64,000 nucleotides of DNA. Source: Geosporobacter ferrireducens. Its GTDB lineage: Bacteria > Bacillota > Clostridia > Peptostreptococcales > Thermotaleaceae. The notes under the pieces were generated by a model, which saw only the letters and a list, made by a program, of their open reading frames with translations, did no database searches and was not told the DNA's origin. Location of the stretch: the NCBI RefSeq assembly GCF_001750685.1, contig NZ_CP017269.1, forward strand, positions 3,761,416 to 3,825,415, given 5' to 3'. How positions within the stretch are numbered: position 1 is the first letter of the stretch; each line of letters starts with the position of its first letter. Below are positions 1 through 8,375 of this stretch, in pieces. A program made the position numbers and the translations under genes.

Positions 1-814
1 CAATTTTCCCATTATCTGCTTGCAAGCGTAAATCTAAGATACCACCTTCGTATTTACGTGTTTTTTGCATATCAAAGGCGGGAGATTCACCATAATTCCA
101 ATCCCATGTGAGATATCTCTTTTCCATGATCTCCGTAATCTTCTGAAGGTCTTGTTCTGTAAGCCGGTAGGTCATGGTGCTGATATCCTTCGTGTTAAGG
201 ATAGATTGGATGAGGATATTTTTAAAAGCATCTATGGATAAGGGTTCCTTTAGATAGGGAGCAATATTGGTTACCCGGCTGCGAACAGATTTAATGCCCT
301 TTGATTCAATCTTATCGATTCTTACATTTAATGCATTTTGTACTACAGATAAATCGGAATTAAACAGGATAGTACCATGATGGAGCAAACGATTGTTGCA
401 GGCATATTGCGCATTGCCGGAGAATTTTTTGCCTTCAATGGTAATGTCATTGCGTCCACTGAATTCTGCAGGGATTCCCAAGGAATTCAGCACTTTGATC
501 ACAGGTTCGGTGAACTTTCTAAAATTACTCACTTCGTCTTTTTGATCTTGCATGATAAATGTAAAGTTCAAATTTCCAGAATCATGATATACTGCACCGC
601 CGCCTGAGAGTCGGCGAACCACATTAATGTGGTTTTCTTTTATGTATTTTGCATTAATCTCCTCGATAGTATTTTGATTGCGGCCTACGATAACAGAAGG
701 TTCGTTTTGCCATAACATAAAAACATTTTGCCCCAGGTCGAGATGTCGAATAACATATTCTTCAAGAGCCAGATTAAAATGAGGTTTTGAGGATTTGTTT
801 TCAATATAAAGCAT
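1..814 (-). CDS. lplA: Lipoate-protein ligase A, C-terminus cut by window start
   Basis: This enzyme activates lipoate with ATP and attaches it to lysines of lipoyl domains (glycine cleavage H protein, 2-oxoacid dehydrogenase E2). Reading the minus strand from the ATG at 814 gives a protein that opens MLYIENKSSKPHFNLALEE and continues with the family hallmarks RRLSGGGAVYHD and NFTFI, then the FSGNAQY region around residues 130-135 and HHGTILF. About 271 residues are present, and the full-length family is about 330, so the accessory C-terminal domain is missing only because the window ends. A GGGAGTGG stretch precedes the ATG. The gene runs the same way as the sensor kinase next to it, about 100 bp apart, with no obvious functional link. 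The family call is secure, but whether it uses free lipoate or octanoate cannot be read from sequence. Confidence 0.93.
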   Translation of the reverse strand, partial: MLYIENKSSKPHFNLALEEYVIRHLDLGQNVFMLWQNEPSVIVGRNQNTIEEINAKYIKENHINVVRRLSGGGAVYHDSGNLNFTFIMQDQKDEVSNFRKFTEPVIKVLNSLGIPAEFSGRNDITIEGKKFSGNAQYACNNRLLHHGTILFNSDLSVVQNALNVRIDKIESKGIKSVRSRVTNIAPYLKEPLSIDAFKNILIQSILNTKDISTMTYRLTEQDLQKITEIMEKRYLTWDWNYGESPAFDMQKTRKYEGGILDLRLQADNGKI

Positions 815-915
815 AGATTCCACCACTCCCAATGAATAAATTTATAACGGCCCCTTTAAACCGTACGATATTAGTTCTATTATATAATAGACTCATTTAG
901 GGAACAACGAATACT

Positions 916-2841
916 TTACAGATCCTCCCTATTTATTGGAAGAGAGAACCAAAAGGTTGATCCCTTCTGGTATTCGGAATAAAAATTTAATGAAACATTA
1001 TGGGCCTCCAATATCGATCGAGAAATAAATAGGCCAAGACCATAACCTTTTGTTTTCAAATTTTGACCACGATAAAACATATCGAATATTTTTTCCTTTT
1101 CCTCATCGGGAATACCTATACCTGTATCGATAATTTTAAATGTTAGTGCCTCTTCATGCTGCGCTATCATTACTTGAATAAGACTTCCTTTCTTAGAGAA
1201 TTTGACAGCATTGTTTAAAAGGTTATTCCATACGCGTTTGATCTTAATGGTATCAATTAACAGGCAGCCAGAATTACATTGGAAGGACCCTTTGAAAGAT
1301 CTTTCTGAATGATTGATATAGTGATTTGCGGCTTCAAAGAGCTGTTCTGCAAAACCTACAGCATCAACAGCCTCAAGATGGAGTTTTTGAGACCATTGGG
1401 CTTCGTAGGCTGAATCGAGAATATCACAGGTTATTTTTTCTATATCAATTGTACTGTTATAGATCTCCTGTAAAAAATGTTTTTGCATAGCAGGGTCTTC
1501 AATGATGTCAGAGGAAATACCTTTTACATATCCTTTGATGAGTGTAATGGAAGTTTTCAGATCGTGAGATAGGGTAGAAATAAAATTTCCCGTGCGATAG
1601 GAGTTATCCTCAATCGTAGAAGATAATTCCTGTGAGCTTTTAATCAGTTCTTCACTTTCTCGCTCAAATCTGCTAATGGTTGAAACAAAATGGTCCTTTA
1701 GATTCTTTAAAGATCGGCTTAAATTTCCGATTTCATCACTAGGATGAAGCAAAGGCGAGGTTTCATGATTTAATAAATTATCCTCTTCTGTTAAGTTTTT
1801 AATGGAGTCAGATACTGATTGGCGAAGCATCAAATTACTCTTTACTGCACGATTCATATACTCAGTAATAGCAACAATGGGTGTTGAAATCCTATTGGAA
1901 ATATAGATTCCAATCAGCATAGCCCCTAAGGTAACCGAAGCACCTATAAGGATTACATAACCTAATAAATCCACAGACTTTTCGTGGACTTCATATTTAG
2001 GGAGCATGGCAATTAATACCCAACGATTGCTTTTCATCTTTTTATACAGCTGAAGTTCCTGAAAGCCGTTCTGATTGGTTATAATCCGCTTCTTTGCAGC
2101 ATCTGATTGGAGCCATTGTTCCTTCGATAACAGTCTTTCCGGAAGTGCGAATACTGTATTGGTTGCATCCGTGGCAATGAGACTTTTGTCCGGGTGGGAA
2201 AGAATAAGGTTGTTAGAATCAACGATAATAAAATATCCTGTTTTACCTAATTTCAAATCCTTTACTGTATCGGAAAGAAACTCAGCGTGAATGGCAGTCC
2301 CAGCATAAGCAATGACCTCTCCTAAATTATTACAAATAGGACTTACGGTGATTACGATCAAAGATTCATCAGAGCGGGCAATTAGAATATCACTGGTAAT
2401 AGTTTGACCAGTGAGAACCGATTGGCGAAAGTACTCTCTGGTGGATAAATCTAAATACATTGCTTCAGGCATCGTAGAGGTAGTAATAATGCCTTCTGTA
2501 TTGAGGATAAAAAAATCCATATACTGTTTATTTTGCACGTTCTTTTTTTGCATCAATGTAGTGAGATAGGTATTCATTTTACTAGTGCTAACATATCCTT
2601 TAAGAAATTCAAGGACTCGTGCATCTAGGGCAAGCTTTTCTGTTTCTAATTGATGAATACGAATCCGTAAATCAATACTCTCTTGTGCACGTTCCAATTG
2701 AGATTGCATATAGGTTTCTGCATCTTGATTCAAAATCGAGGCTGATTTTGTATAAATAAATCCGCTTAGCAGGATCAATAAAAAAATGATGATGCTACAA
2801 ATCGTAAGCGTAATTCTTCTCCGCAGGCTCAAGGTCATCAC
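916..2841 (-). CDS. Cache-domain sensor histidine kinase
   Basis: Membrane sensor kinase of 641 residues. A first membrane segment lies at about residues 10-30, and an extracellular region of about 260 residues has the look of a double Cache ligand-binding domain. It includes the typical phrases GIITTSTMP and VSPICNNLGEVIAYAGTAI. The second membrane segment is at about 293-314, followed by a HAMP-like linker and the H box SHDLKTS at about residue 426. The ATPase N box LLNNAVKFS is near 541, DTGIGIP near 576 and GYGLGLF near 600. It lies downstream of the YjiH-type gene on the same strand with 116 bp between them. The response regulator at 4483 is divergent and is the obvious partner (inference). 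The ligand is unknown, and Cache domains commonly bind amino acids or small carboxylates. Confidence 0.9.
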   Translation of the reverse strand: MMTLSLRRRITLTICSIIIFLLILLSGFIYTKSASILNQDAETYMQSQLERAQESIDLRIRIHQLETEKLALDARVLEFLKGYVSTSKMNTYLTTLMQKKNVQNKQYMDFFILNTEGIITTSTMPEAMYLDLSTREYFRQSVLTGQTITSDILIARSDESLIVITVSPICNNLGEVIAYAGTAIHAEFLSDTVKDLKLGKTGYFIIVDSNNLILSHPDKSLIATDATNTVFALPERLLSKEQWLQSDAAKKRIITNQNGFQELQLYKKMKSNRWVLIAMLPKYEVHEKSVDLLGYVILIGASVTLGAMLIGIYISNRISTPIVAITEYMNRAVKSNLMLRQSVSDSIKNLTEEDNLLNHETSPLLHPSDEIGNLSRSLKNLKDHFVSTISRFERESEELIKSSQELSSTIEDNSYRTGNFISTLSHDLKTSITLIKGYVKGISSDIIEDPAMQKHFLQEIYNSTIDIEKITCDILDSAYEAQWSQKLHLEAVDAVGFAEQLFEAANHYINHSERSFKGSFQCNSGCLLIDTIKIKRVWNNLLNNAVKFSKKGSLIQVMIAQHEEALTFKIIDTGIGIPDEEKEKIFDMFYRGQNLKTKGYGLGLFISRSILEAHNVSLNFYSEYQKGSTFWFSLPINREDL

Positions 2842-2957
2842 TCAATTCATTTTTAATAGAAAAAAAGAAGATGTATAATTGCTTAGCCTAAAAGGTTCAA
2901 GCACTATACACCTTCATTGTATCATAGATCATTCTGAGCTTAAAATAATTTTGCAAT

Positions 2958-4280
2958 CTATAAGATCAGGAATGCAAGGGGTGCCGCTAATAAAAGGGTC
3001 AATATGGTTCGTTCAATCCAAATAATTAAAATCTCTGGCAGTGTGATTGGAATATCCGTAGAAAGGATACATGGGATCGAGGCTGAAAAGAATAGGACCG
3101 AAGAAACGGATACTACGCCAATCACAAATTTTGTAACCATAGGGGCATTGGCTGCTAGCAGAGCCGGTAAGAACATTTCTGCAATTTCTAGGGCAGAGGC
3201 TTTCGCTGCCAGCATAGGTTCAGGAATTCTTAAAAGCAATGTGAAGGGATAGAAGATATAGCCTATAACATCAAATACCGGAGTATATTCTGCTAAAACC
3301 AATCCCAGCAGGCCTACTGATAAAATAGAGGGCAGGATCCCCATGGTCATAATAAAACCGTCTTTTAGGTTCTCTACTATATTTTTTCCTAGAGGTGCAG
3401 ATACAGATACTGCCTTTAATCCCTCATTTAGCGCATTGTGAACAATATTTCCCTTTAATTCTTTTTCTGGATCACCTTCCCCTGTAAAGTAGCTGTCGCT
3501 TTTGCTGCTTAAAGGTTTGATACGTACAGTTATAGCTGTAACGATAAAGGTAATTGCCAAAGTGGACCAGAAGTATACATTCCATATCTCCATTAATCCA
3601 AGAGTCTTTGCCACAACGATCATAAAAGTGGCAGATACTGTTGAAAATCCAGTGGCGATAATGCACGCTTCTTTTACTGTATATTTGCCTTCTTTAAATA
3701 CCCTGTTGGTAATTAAAAGACCTATGGAATAACTCCCTACAAAGGACGCTACAGCATCAACTGCCGATCTTCCGGGGGTTTTCCAAATGGGCCTCATAAC
3801 AGGGCGCATCAATACACCGATAAATTCTAACAACCCGTATCCCACAAGAAATGCAAGGAACACTGAGCCTATCGGAACAATCATACCTACCGGAATAACC
3901 AGTTTATCATATAAAAATGGAATCATATCAGGTGTATGAAGGGCAGCGGGACCAAGCTTGAAGTATGCCATAAAGGCAACTACAATTCCTAAAAGCTTCA
4001 ATAACGAAAACACAACGGTTACTTTATCTTTATTCCAGGTTTTCAAATAGAAGGGTCTTATCCCTCCAAGAATAATAACGATAAGTGCATAGATAGGAGC
4101 CATAGAAGGGAGGGTATTTCGGATCGCAGTAACCAGATGATCTAAGGGGATTGTTGATTTACCATCGATCGTAACAGGGATGAAGAACATAAAAATACCA
4201 ATGGCACTGAAAAGTAAAAATTTCAGCAGGTTTTGTGAAGCGTAATGATTTTCATTTTTAGAAACAGACATTTTTTCCAT
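2958..4280 (-). CDS. YjiH-family membrane protein (nucleoside-recognition/Gate domains)
   Basis: Polytopic membrane protein of 440 residues from the chosen start, with about 10 hydrophobic segments. It resembles the YjiH family with two Gate-like halves: the stretch around VGSYSIGLLITNRVFKEGKY, and the later block with EPMLAAKASALEIAEMFLPA and FVIGVVSVSSVLFFSASIPC. Family members are presumed transporters, but no substrate is established. An upstream ATG at 4376 would add 32 residues. I chose the ATG at 4280 because a perfect AAAAGGAGG lies just before it at about 4288-4296 and the extra residues look like untranslated leader. It sits between the sensor kinase and the divergent response regulator, so it may be the transporter this two-component system controls (inference). 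Confidence 0.8.
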   Translation of the reverse strand: MEKMSVSKNENHYASQNLLKFLLFSAIGIFMFFIPVTIDGKSTIPLDHLVTAIRNTLPSMAPIYALIVIILGGIRPFYLKTWNKDKVTVVFSLLKLLGIVVAFMAYFKLGPAALHTPDMIPFLYDKLVIPVGMIVPIGSVFLAFLVGYGLLEFIGVLMRPVMRPIWKTPGRSAVDAVASFVGSYSIGLLITNRVFKEGKYTVKEACIIATGFSTVSATFMIVVAKTLGLMEIWNVYFWSTLAITFIVTAITVRIKPLSSKSDSYFTGEGDPEKELKGNIVHNALNEGLKAVSVSAPLGKNIVENLKDGFIMTMGILPSILSVGLLGLVLAEYTPVFDVIGYIFYPFTLLLRIPEPMLAAKASALEIAEMFLPALLAANAPMVTKFVIGVVSVSSVLFFSASIPCILSTDIPITLPEILIIWIERTILTLLLAAPLAFLIL

Positions 4281-4313
4281 AACAGAATACCTCCTTTTCA
4301 TAAATGTAAGTTT

Positions 4314-4452
4314 ATTATAGCATTGACTATAAATATATTTTAAAAATTCACAATATTGATTTCTAGTTGTCATCATTCTGTCATCATCTTGGAAAAATAA
4401 TCTTTTTATCTTTATAAGATGATAGATTTCAGTCTTTAGCTATGTTAACATA
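4314..4452. promoter_or_regulatory. Divergent promoter region with tandem direct repeat
   Basis: This is the space between the YjiH-type gene and the response regulator. On the minus strand a TATAAT-like box is present at 4314-4319. The 9-mer TGTCATCAT occurs twice, at 4368-4376 and 4379-4387, with an 11-bp period, which is the usual spacing of OmpR/PhoB-type binding half-sites. A perfect 12-bp palindrome TATGTTAACATA lies at 4441-4452, just upstream of the regulator start. The geometry suits control of both genes by the OmpR-type regulator; that binding is inference. Confidence 0.5.
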
Positions 4453-4482
4453 ATAAATAATGGGTTGAGGAGCGTTTAAAAT

Positions 4483-5190
4483 ATGAACAAAATCATGGTA
4501 GTAGATGATGAAAAGAAAATCGTTGCAATGATCACTGCCTTTCTGGAGCTTCAAGGAATAAAAGTAGTACCTGCTTATAGTGGAAGAGAAGCCCTGGAAA
4601 AGTTGGATGATACAATTGAATTAATACTTTTGGATATTAATATGGATACAATCGATGGAATAGAAGCTTGTCAGAAAATCAGAGAGAACAGTAGAATTCC
4701 GATTATTTTTTTAAGTGGAAATGGAACGCAGTATGATAAGGTATTGGGATTAAGTGTAGGAGCAGATGACTACATTACCAAACCCTTTGATCCTTTGGAA
4801 CTTGCGGCTAGAGTCAAAGCACATATTAGGAGGGCTCAAGATTATAATCCTAGTGTAAAAAGCAGTGCAAACATTATCATTCGTTTTGACGATATCATGA
4901 TCCAAAAAAATGCCCATAAAGTTATAAAAGGAAAAGATGAAATTTTTTTATCTTCTAAAGAATTTAAACTACTGTTATTTTTTGCAGAAAATGCCCATAG
5001 AGCGTTGAGTAGAAAAGAAATTCTCAAGCATGTGTGGGAAAGCGAGCATTATGATGATAACACCGTGACGACTTATGTAAAACGTCTTCGGACGAAGCTC
5101 TCTGATCATCAGGAGGAACCGCAGTATATTAAGTCCTTACGGGGTGTAGGATATCTGTTTGATGCGGATTTGACCTTTGAAAAGGGGTAA
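4483..5190 (+). CDS. OmpR/PhoB-family response regulator
   Basis: Two-component regulator of 235 residues. The receiver domain covers about residues 1-120, with the acidic pair DD at 8-9, the phospho-acceptor Asp in LLLDINM near 51, and the conserved lysine in YITKPF near 99. A winged-helix effector domain follows at about 135-230 (SSKEFKLLLFF, then VTTYVKRLRTKL and IKSLRGVGYLF). The ATG follows a GAGGAGCG site. It is transcribed away from the YjiH-type gene and its kinase, and it is the only regulator in this corner of the window. It is followed by a strong terminator at 5278-5338, so it is probably transcribed alone. Confidence 0.93.
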   Translation: MNKIMVVDDEKKIVAMITAFLELQGIKVVPAYSGREALEKLDDTIELILLDINMDTIDGIEACQKIRENSRIPIIFLSGNGTQYDKVLGLSVGADDYITKPFDPLELAARVKAHIRRAQDYNPSVKSSANIIIRFDDIMIQKNAHKVIKGKDEIFLSSKEFKLLLFFAENAHRALSRKEILKHVWESEHYDDNTVTTYVKRLRTKLSDHQEEPQYIKSLRGVGYLFDADLTFEKG

Positions 5191-5228
5191 CATGGTGTAT
5201 AGTGTTTAAAAATGCTGAAAGAAGAAAT

Positions 5229-5244
5229 AATTTCCCGGGAAATT
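5229..5244. repeat. Perfect 16-bp palindrome downstream of the response regulator
   Basis: The sequence AATTTCCCGGGAAATT is a perfect 16-bp palindrome in the short gap between the regulator stop and its terminator. No function can be assigned. It could be a protein-binding site or simply chance in AT-rich DNA. Confidence 0.4.
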
Positions 5245-5277
5245 TGACGCAAAGCATCATATAAAATAAAATTTTGT

Positions 5278-5338
5278 AAAAAGCCTTTTTACCATCGGAT
5301 ATATACAATTTCCGAAGGGATAAAAAAGGCTTTTTTTA
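5278..5338 (+). terminator. Rho-independent terminator after the response regulator
   Basis: An AAAAGCC arm at the left pairs with GGCTTTT at the right through a long stem that also contains ATCGGA/TCCGA, and a run of seven T follows. The right arm is also rich in A, so it may work in both directions. Confidence 0.85.
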
Positions 5339-5891
5339 TTGAAGCTGGATATGTAAAGGATATGGTTATTATAAAATCTAGGTTTCATATTTGATGGATA
5401 TATGTGTCGGGAGAACACTGTTCTCCCCTACGAAAAATATATTTTTTTATGATTCTTGAATCTAACGGCAAGGATTGTTTGAGTGTTTGGCTCAATCTAC
5501 CCGGATATTGCAACTTCTAAATAGCCGGAGGAGGTCCGCTGCTCCGGCACAGATTGCTGCATTTGTTGGAGCAAACAGTGTTCATCGGTCTATGGTGTAT
5601 CCTTTTACACTGGGCAAGAAACAGCCGGGATAATTAAATGCAAAACAAATTCAAAAGCAATGATTTAACAGAGATTTGAAAAACATGAAAAAATTCACAT
5701 AAATTTTTTGTATAAAATCTGTAATAATGATTACATTCTTTCGTCTAATAAATAGTGGGTATAAAAACAATAGAAGGATTTATAACAAAAGATTCATATT
5801 CATGGATGCAAGTGCAATATATATGATAGGACAGGAAGTACAAGTGCGGATTAGAATCGAAGAAAAAAATATAGGAAAGGGGCACAAGATT
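5339..5891. other. Gene-free stretch with palindromic module
   Basis: No convincing gene is present. At about 5407-5428 there is a small palindrome, GGGAGAACACTGTTCTCCC followed by CTAC, a member of the variable palindromic module family seen at 16.7, 24.6, 28.0 and 34.7 kb. Around 5520-5570 a second GC-rich stretch contains inverted GGAG/CTCC words. An in-frame extension of the next gene back to 5727 lacks a ribosome site and was not accepted. Confidence 0.5.
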
Positions 5892-7280
5892 ATGATAAAG
5901 CTTATCAATAAAAAAAATGTTTTTCTATTTATATTGATTCTATGTGCAAGTTTGGCGATTCCCGTTTATGGCTATAGCATAGAAACTATTGGTAAGATGA
6001 ATACGGTTTTACCGAAAAATGTATGGGTAGAGGAAGTACATCTGGGAGGGATGAGACTAGAGGATGTAGAAAAAGCCATTGATGAAATCGTAGAGACACA
6101 GCTAAACAAAAAGATCGTAATTATATTTGAAGGAGCACCAGAGAACCAACAGCAGGAGTTTACACTGGAACAGCTAGGATTTACCTTTGATAAAGAGAGT
6201 ATTAAGGAGCAAGTAAGGTTAATCTTAGATAATGATATGGGATTCTTGAGTAAATTTAGTCAGTATAGAAGCATTGAGGAGAAGGGTGAACGGTTTATTA
6301 TCAGTTATAGCTTTGATGAAGATATTTTTAAAGAAACGATGAAGGCATTTGATGATTCGGCTTTAGCAGAACCTAAAGATGCCCGATTCTTATATCAAGC
6401 GGGGGAGATTATTATTCAAGAAGGTTCAAACGGTCAAGCATTTGATCAGGAGACGCTAGCTGCAGATCTAATAGAAAATGCACTAAAAGAAGAAAGCGAT
6501 ACATTTTATTTAACACTAAAAGAAGTTTTGCCGCAGGTATCTGGAGATGTACTGCGACAGCAAGGTATCAAAGAAAAGGTTGCTAGTTTTACAACTACCT
6601 TTGATGGAGGAAAGCTAGAACGCTCTTCCAATATACGATTAGCAACAAGTTTTATTGATGGAAAGATACTTGCTCCAGGCGAAGTGTTTTCTTTTAATGA
6701 AGTAGTAGGCAGGAGAACAGCAGCCCGTGGATTTAAAGAAGCAGGGATTTATGTAAATGGAAGACTGGATACAGGTATAGGTGGAGGTATTTGCCAAGTA
6801 TCAACGACGCTGTATAATGCTGTGTTGCTAACAGACTTAGAAATAGTGGAGAGAAGCAGTCACAGCCTGACGGTACCTTATGTACCCCTTAGCCGCGATG
6901 CTGCTATTGATTGGGGAAGCAAGGATCTGAAGTTCAAAAATAATACAGATGCCTATATCTATATACGGGCAGCGGCGGGAAAAAATAGTGTTACTTTTGA
7001 TTTGTTCAGCACAAAGACAGGGAAAGAAGTAAAATTGACTTCAACGGTTTTGGGCAAAATAGATCCGACAATAAAATATGAAGAAGATGCTGCCCTTGAA
7101 GTTGGAAAAGAAGTTGTCAAAGAAAAGGGACAGATCGGTTATCGATCCCAGTTAGTAAAAACAGTATATCAAGACGGAAAAGTAATCAGTTCAGAAGTGG
7201 TATCCGTAGATCGCTACTTGGCTGTACCAAAGGTTATAAAAAAGGGAATCAAGGAGGTTGAACAAGTAAAACCGGAATAA
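5892..7280 (+). CDS. VanW-family envelope protein with G5 domain
   Basis: Exported protein of 462 residues, probably involved in peptidoglycan-associated functions; the exact activity of VanW proteins is not established. An N-terminal membrane/signal segment spans about residues 9-28 (VFLFILILCASLAIPVYGY). A YoaR-like putative peptidoglycan-binding region lies at about 45-240. The VanW core at about 255-370 has the signature GGGICQVSTTLYNAVL. A G5-like domain lies at about 385-460. The start at 5892 is chosen because AGGAAAGGGG lies 10 bases upstream and the signal segment then sits at the N-terminus; the frame opens upstream at 5727 without a ribosome site. The stop codon lies inside the terminator hairpin. 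Confidence 0.88.
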   Translation: MIKLINKKNVFLFILILCASLAIPVYGYSIETIGKMNTVLPKNVWVEEVHLGGMRLEDVEKAIDEIVETQLNKKIVIIFEGAPENQQQEFTLEQLGFTFDKESIKEQVRLILDNDMGFLSKFSQYRSIEEKGERFIISYSFDEDIFKETMKAFDDSALAEPKDARFLYQAGEIIIQEGSNGQAFDQETLAADLIENALKEESDTFYLTLKEVLPQVSGDVLRQQGIKEKVASFTTTFDGGKLERSSNIRLATSFIDGKILAPGEVFSFNEVVGRRTAARGFKEAGIYVNGRLDTGIGGGICQVSTTLYNAVLLTDLEIVERSSHSLTVPYVPLSRDAAIDWGSKDLKFKNNTDAYIYIRAAAGKNSVTFDLFSTKTGKEVKLTSTVLGKIDPTIKYEEDAALEVGKEVVKEKGQIGYRSQLVKTVYQDGKVISSEVVSVDRYLAVPKVIKKGIKEVEQVKPE

Positions 7281-7296
7281 ATTCCGGTTTTTTTCT
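7269..7296 (+). terminator. Terminator overlapping the VanW-gene stop codon
   Basis: AAACCGGAAT and ATTCCGGTTT form a tight hairpin followed by TTTT. The stop codon of the VanW-family gene (7278-7280) is in the loop, so the last sense codons form the left arm. Confidence 0.88.
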
Positions 7297-7377
7297 TCTA
7301 GGTATAAGTATTGTGATAAGATCATTCTGATTGTCATATGTTATACAAAGGAATCTTGAAGAGAGGCAGGGGCTGAA

Positions 7378-7716
7378 ATGTTTCATTTTACCGCCAATCT
7401 TATGTATAACTTTCTTATTGCCTTTGGTGTCATTATAGGAGCCAGTGTATTTGCAGGCCTTAGTGCTGTGCTCAATAATCATCCGCCCCTCAATACGATG
7501 ATAGAAGTATCACGTTCTATCAAGATCTGGGCGGTGGCGGTAGCCTTAGGCGGAACTTTTCCTTCCTTTGAGGTGATTGAGCAAGGCATTATAAAAGGAG
7601 AAATGAAGTCGGTGATCAAACAGATTATTTATATTTTCACTGCTTTAACAGGTGCAAACTTAGGATGTTTGCTTGTCAAACTGCTTAGAGAGTGTGCAAG
7701 GTTATGGGGAGAATAA
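7378..7716 (+). CDS. ytrH: Sporulation protein YtrH
   Basis: Small membrane protein of 112 residues matching the YtrH sporulation family. It has a hydrophobic N-terminal helix (FLIAFGVIIGASVFAGLSAV), then the conserved block IKIWAVAVALGGTFPSFEVIE, and a second hydrophobic stretch IIYIFTALTGANLGCLLVKL. In Bacillus, ytrH and ytrI are expressed in the mother cell under sigma-E and are needed for efficient sporulation. A GAGGCAGGGGC site precedes the ATG. Its end overlaps the next gene, ytrI, as in other endospore formers. This gene pair is the clearest sign in the window that the organism makes endospores. Confidence 0.9.
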   Translation: MFHFTANLMYNFLIAFGVIIGASVFAGLSAVLNNHPPLNTMIEVSRSIKIWAVAVALGGTFPSFEVIEQGIIKGEMKSVIKQIIYIFTALTGANLGCLLVKLLRECARLWGE

Positions 7717-8171
7717 AGGGGAAGGGAACCCAACTTTTTATGGTTTTTATCACGGGGATGATCCTCGGAGGTTTAATAGGGATTTTAAGCATCAGTACGT
7801 TGATTAGCTACCGGCTGGATCAAGATTATGAGAAGATTGCCGAACTGCAGCATACCATTGAAGATAAAGATACACGGTTGGAAAAACTGGAAGAGTCTAT
7901 CAATAAACAAAAAATTATATTAAAGGAAATAAAAGTAGAACTACTTTTTGGAGGAAATGAGATTGATGAGATTACATTACAAAAACATGTAAAAGAGAAA
8001 TACGCAACGCTTTTGGGAAAAGAAGTGAAAAGTATTGATGTTGATCTGATAGAAGAGATTATTGATCGCAGGATTATGAAAGTAAATGGAAAAGAACATC
8101 AATTACTTGTAAATAAGATCCACTTAACGGATGTTCTTAGAATATGGATAGAAGTTAGATCCTTAGAATAA
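7704..8171 (+). CDS. ytrI: YtrI-like sporulation membrane protein
   Basis: Protein of 155 residues that starts inside the end of ytrH. One N-terminal membrane segment (LFMVFITGMILGGLIGILSI, about residues 11-31) is followed by a coiled coil at about 45-80 with heptad-like KIAELQHTIEDKDTRLEKLE. A small C-terminal domain follows, ending VLRIWIEVRSLE. The family call rests on this shape and on its place directly after ytrH; by itself the sequence is weakly conserved. An alternative GTG start at 7692 would add four residues. The overlap suggests translational coupling with ytrH. Confidence 0.75.
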   Translation: MGRIKGKGTQLFMVFITGMILGGLIGILSISTLISYRLDQDYEKIAELQHTIEDKDTRLEKLEESINKQKIILKEIKVELLFGGNEIDEITLQKHVKEKYATLLGKEVKSIDVDLIEEIIDRRIMKVNGKEHQLLVNKIHLTDVLRIWIEVRSLE

Positions 8172-8194
8172 GGATTATTACAAAAGGATCAGGT

Positions 8195-8237
8195 TGATAT
8201 CCGCTTGCGCAAGATGAGCAGAGGGTATCATTTTTTT
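8195..8237 (+). terminator. Terminator after ytrHI
   Basis: TGATATCC pairs with GGGTATCA (one bulge), the inner GCT/AGC extends the stem, and seven T follow. Confidence 0.75.
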
Positions 8238-8375
8238 ATAGAAAAATAACTAAAAATGATTCTTTGTTTAATTAATTTATTACAAAGAAGGAGAAAAATG
8301 TAATTTGTTGAATTCTTCCAATAATGTATAAAAATATTAGTCTCAATAATGACTACGAGGAAAGGTGATCAAATT

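Noticed and set aside
377..607. Plus-strand open frame
   Set aside because: It is the antisense shadow of the lipoate ligase gene.
5727..5891. 55-codon N-terminal extension of the VanW-family gene
   Set aside because: No ribosome site at 5727, and the signal segment would become internal; the ATG at 5892 has a strong site.
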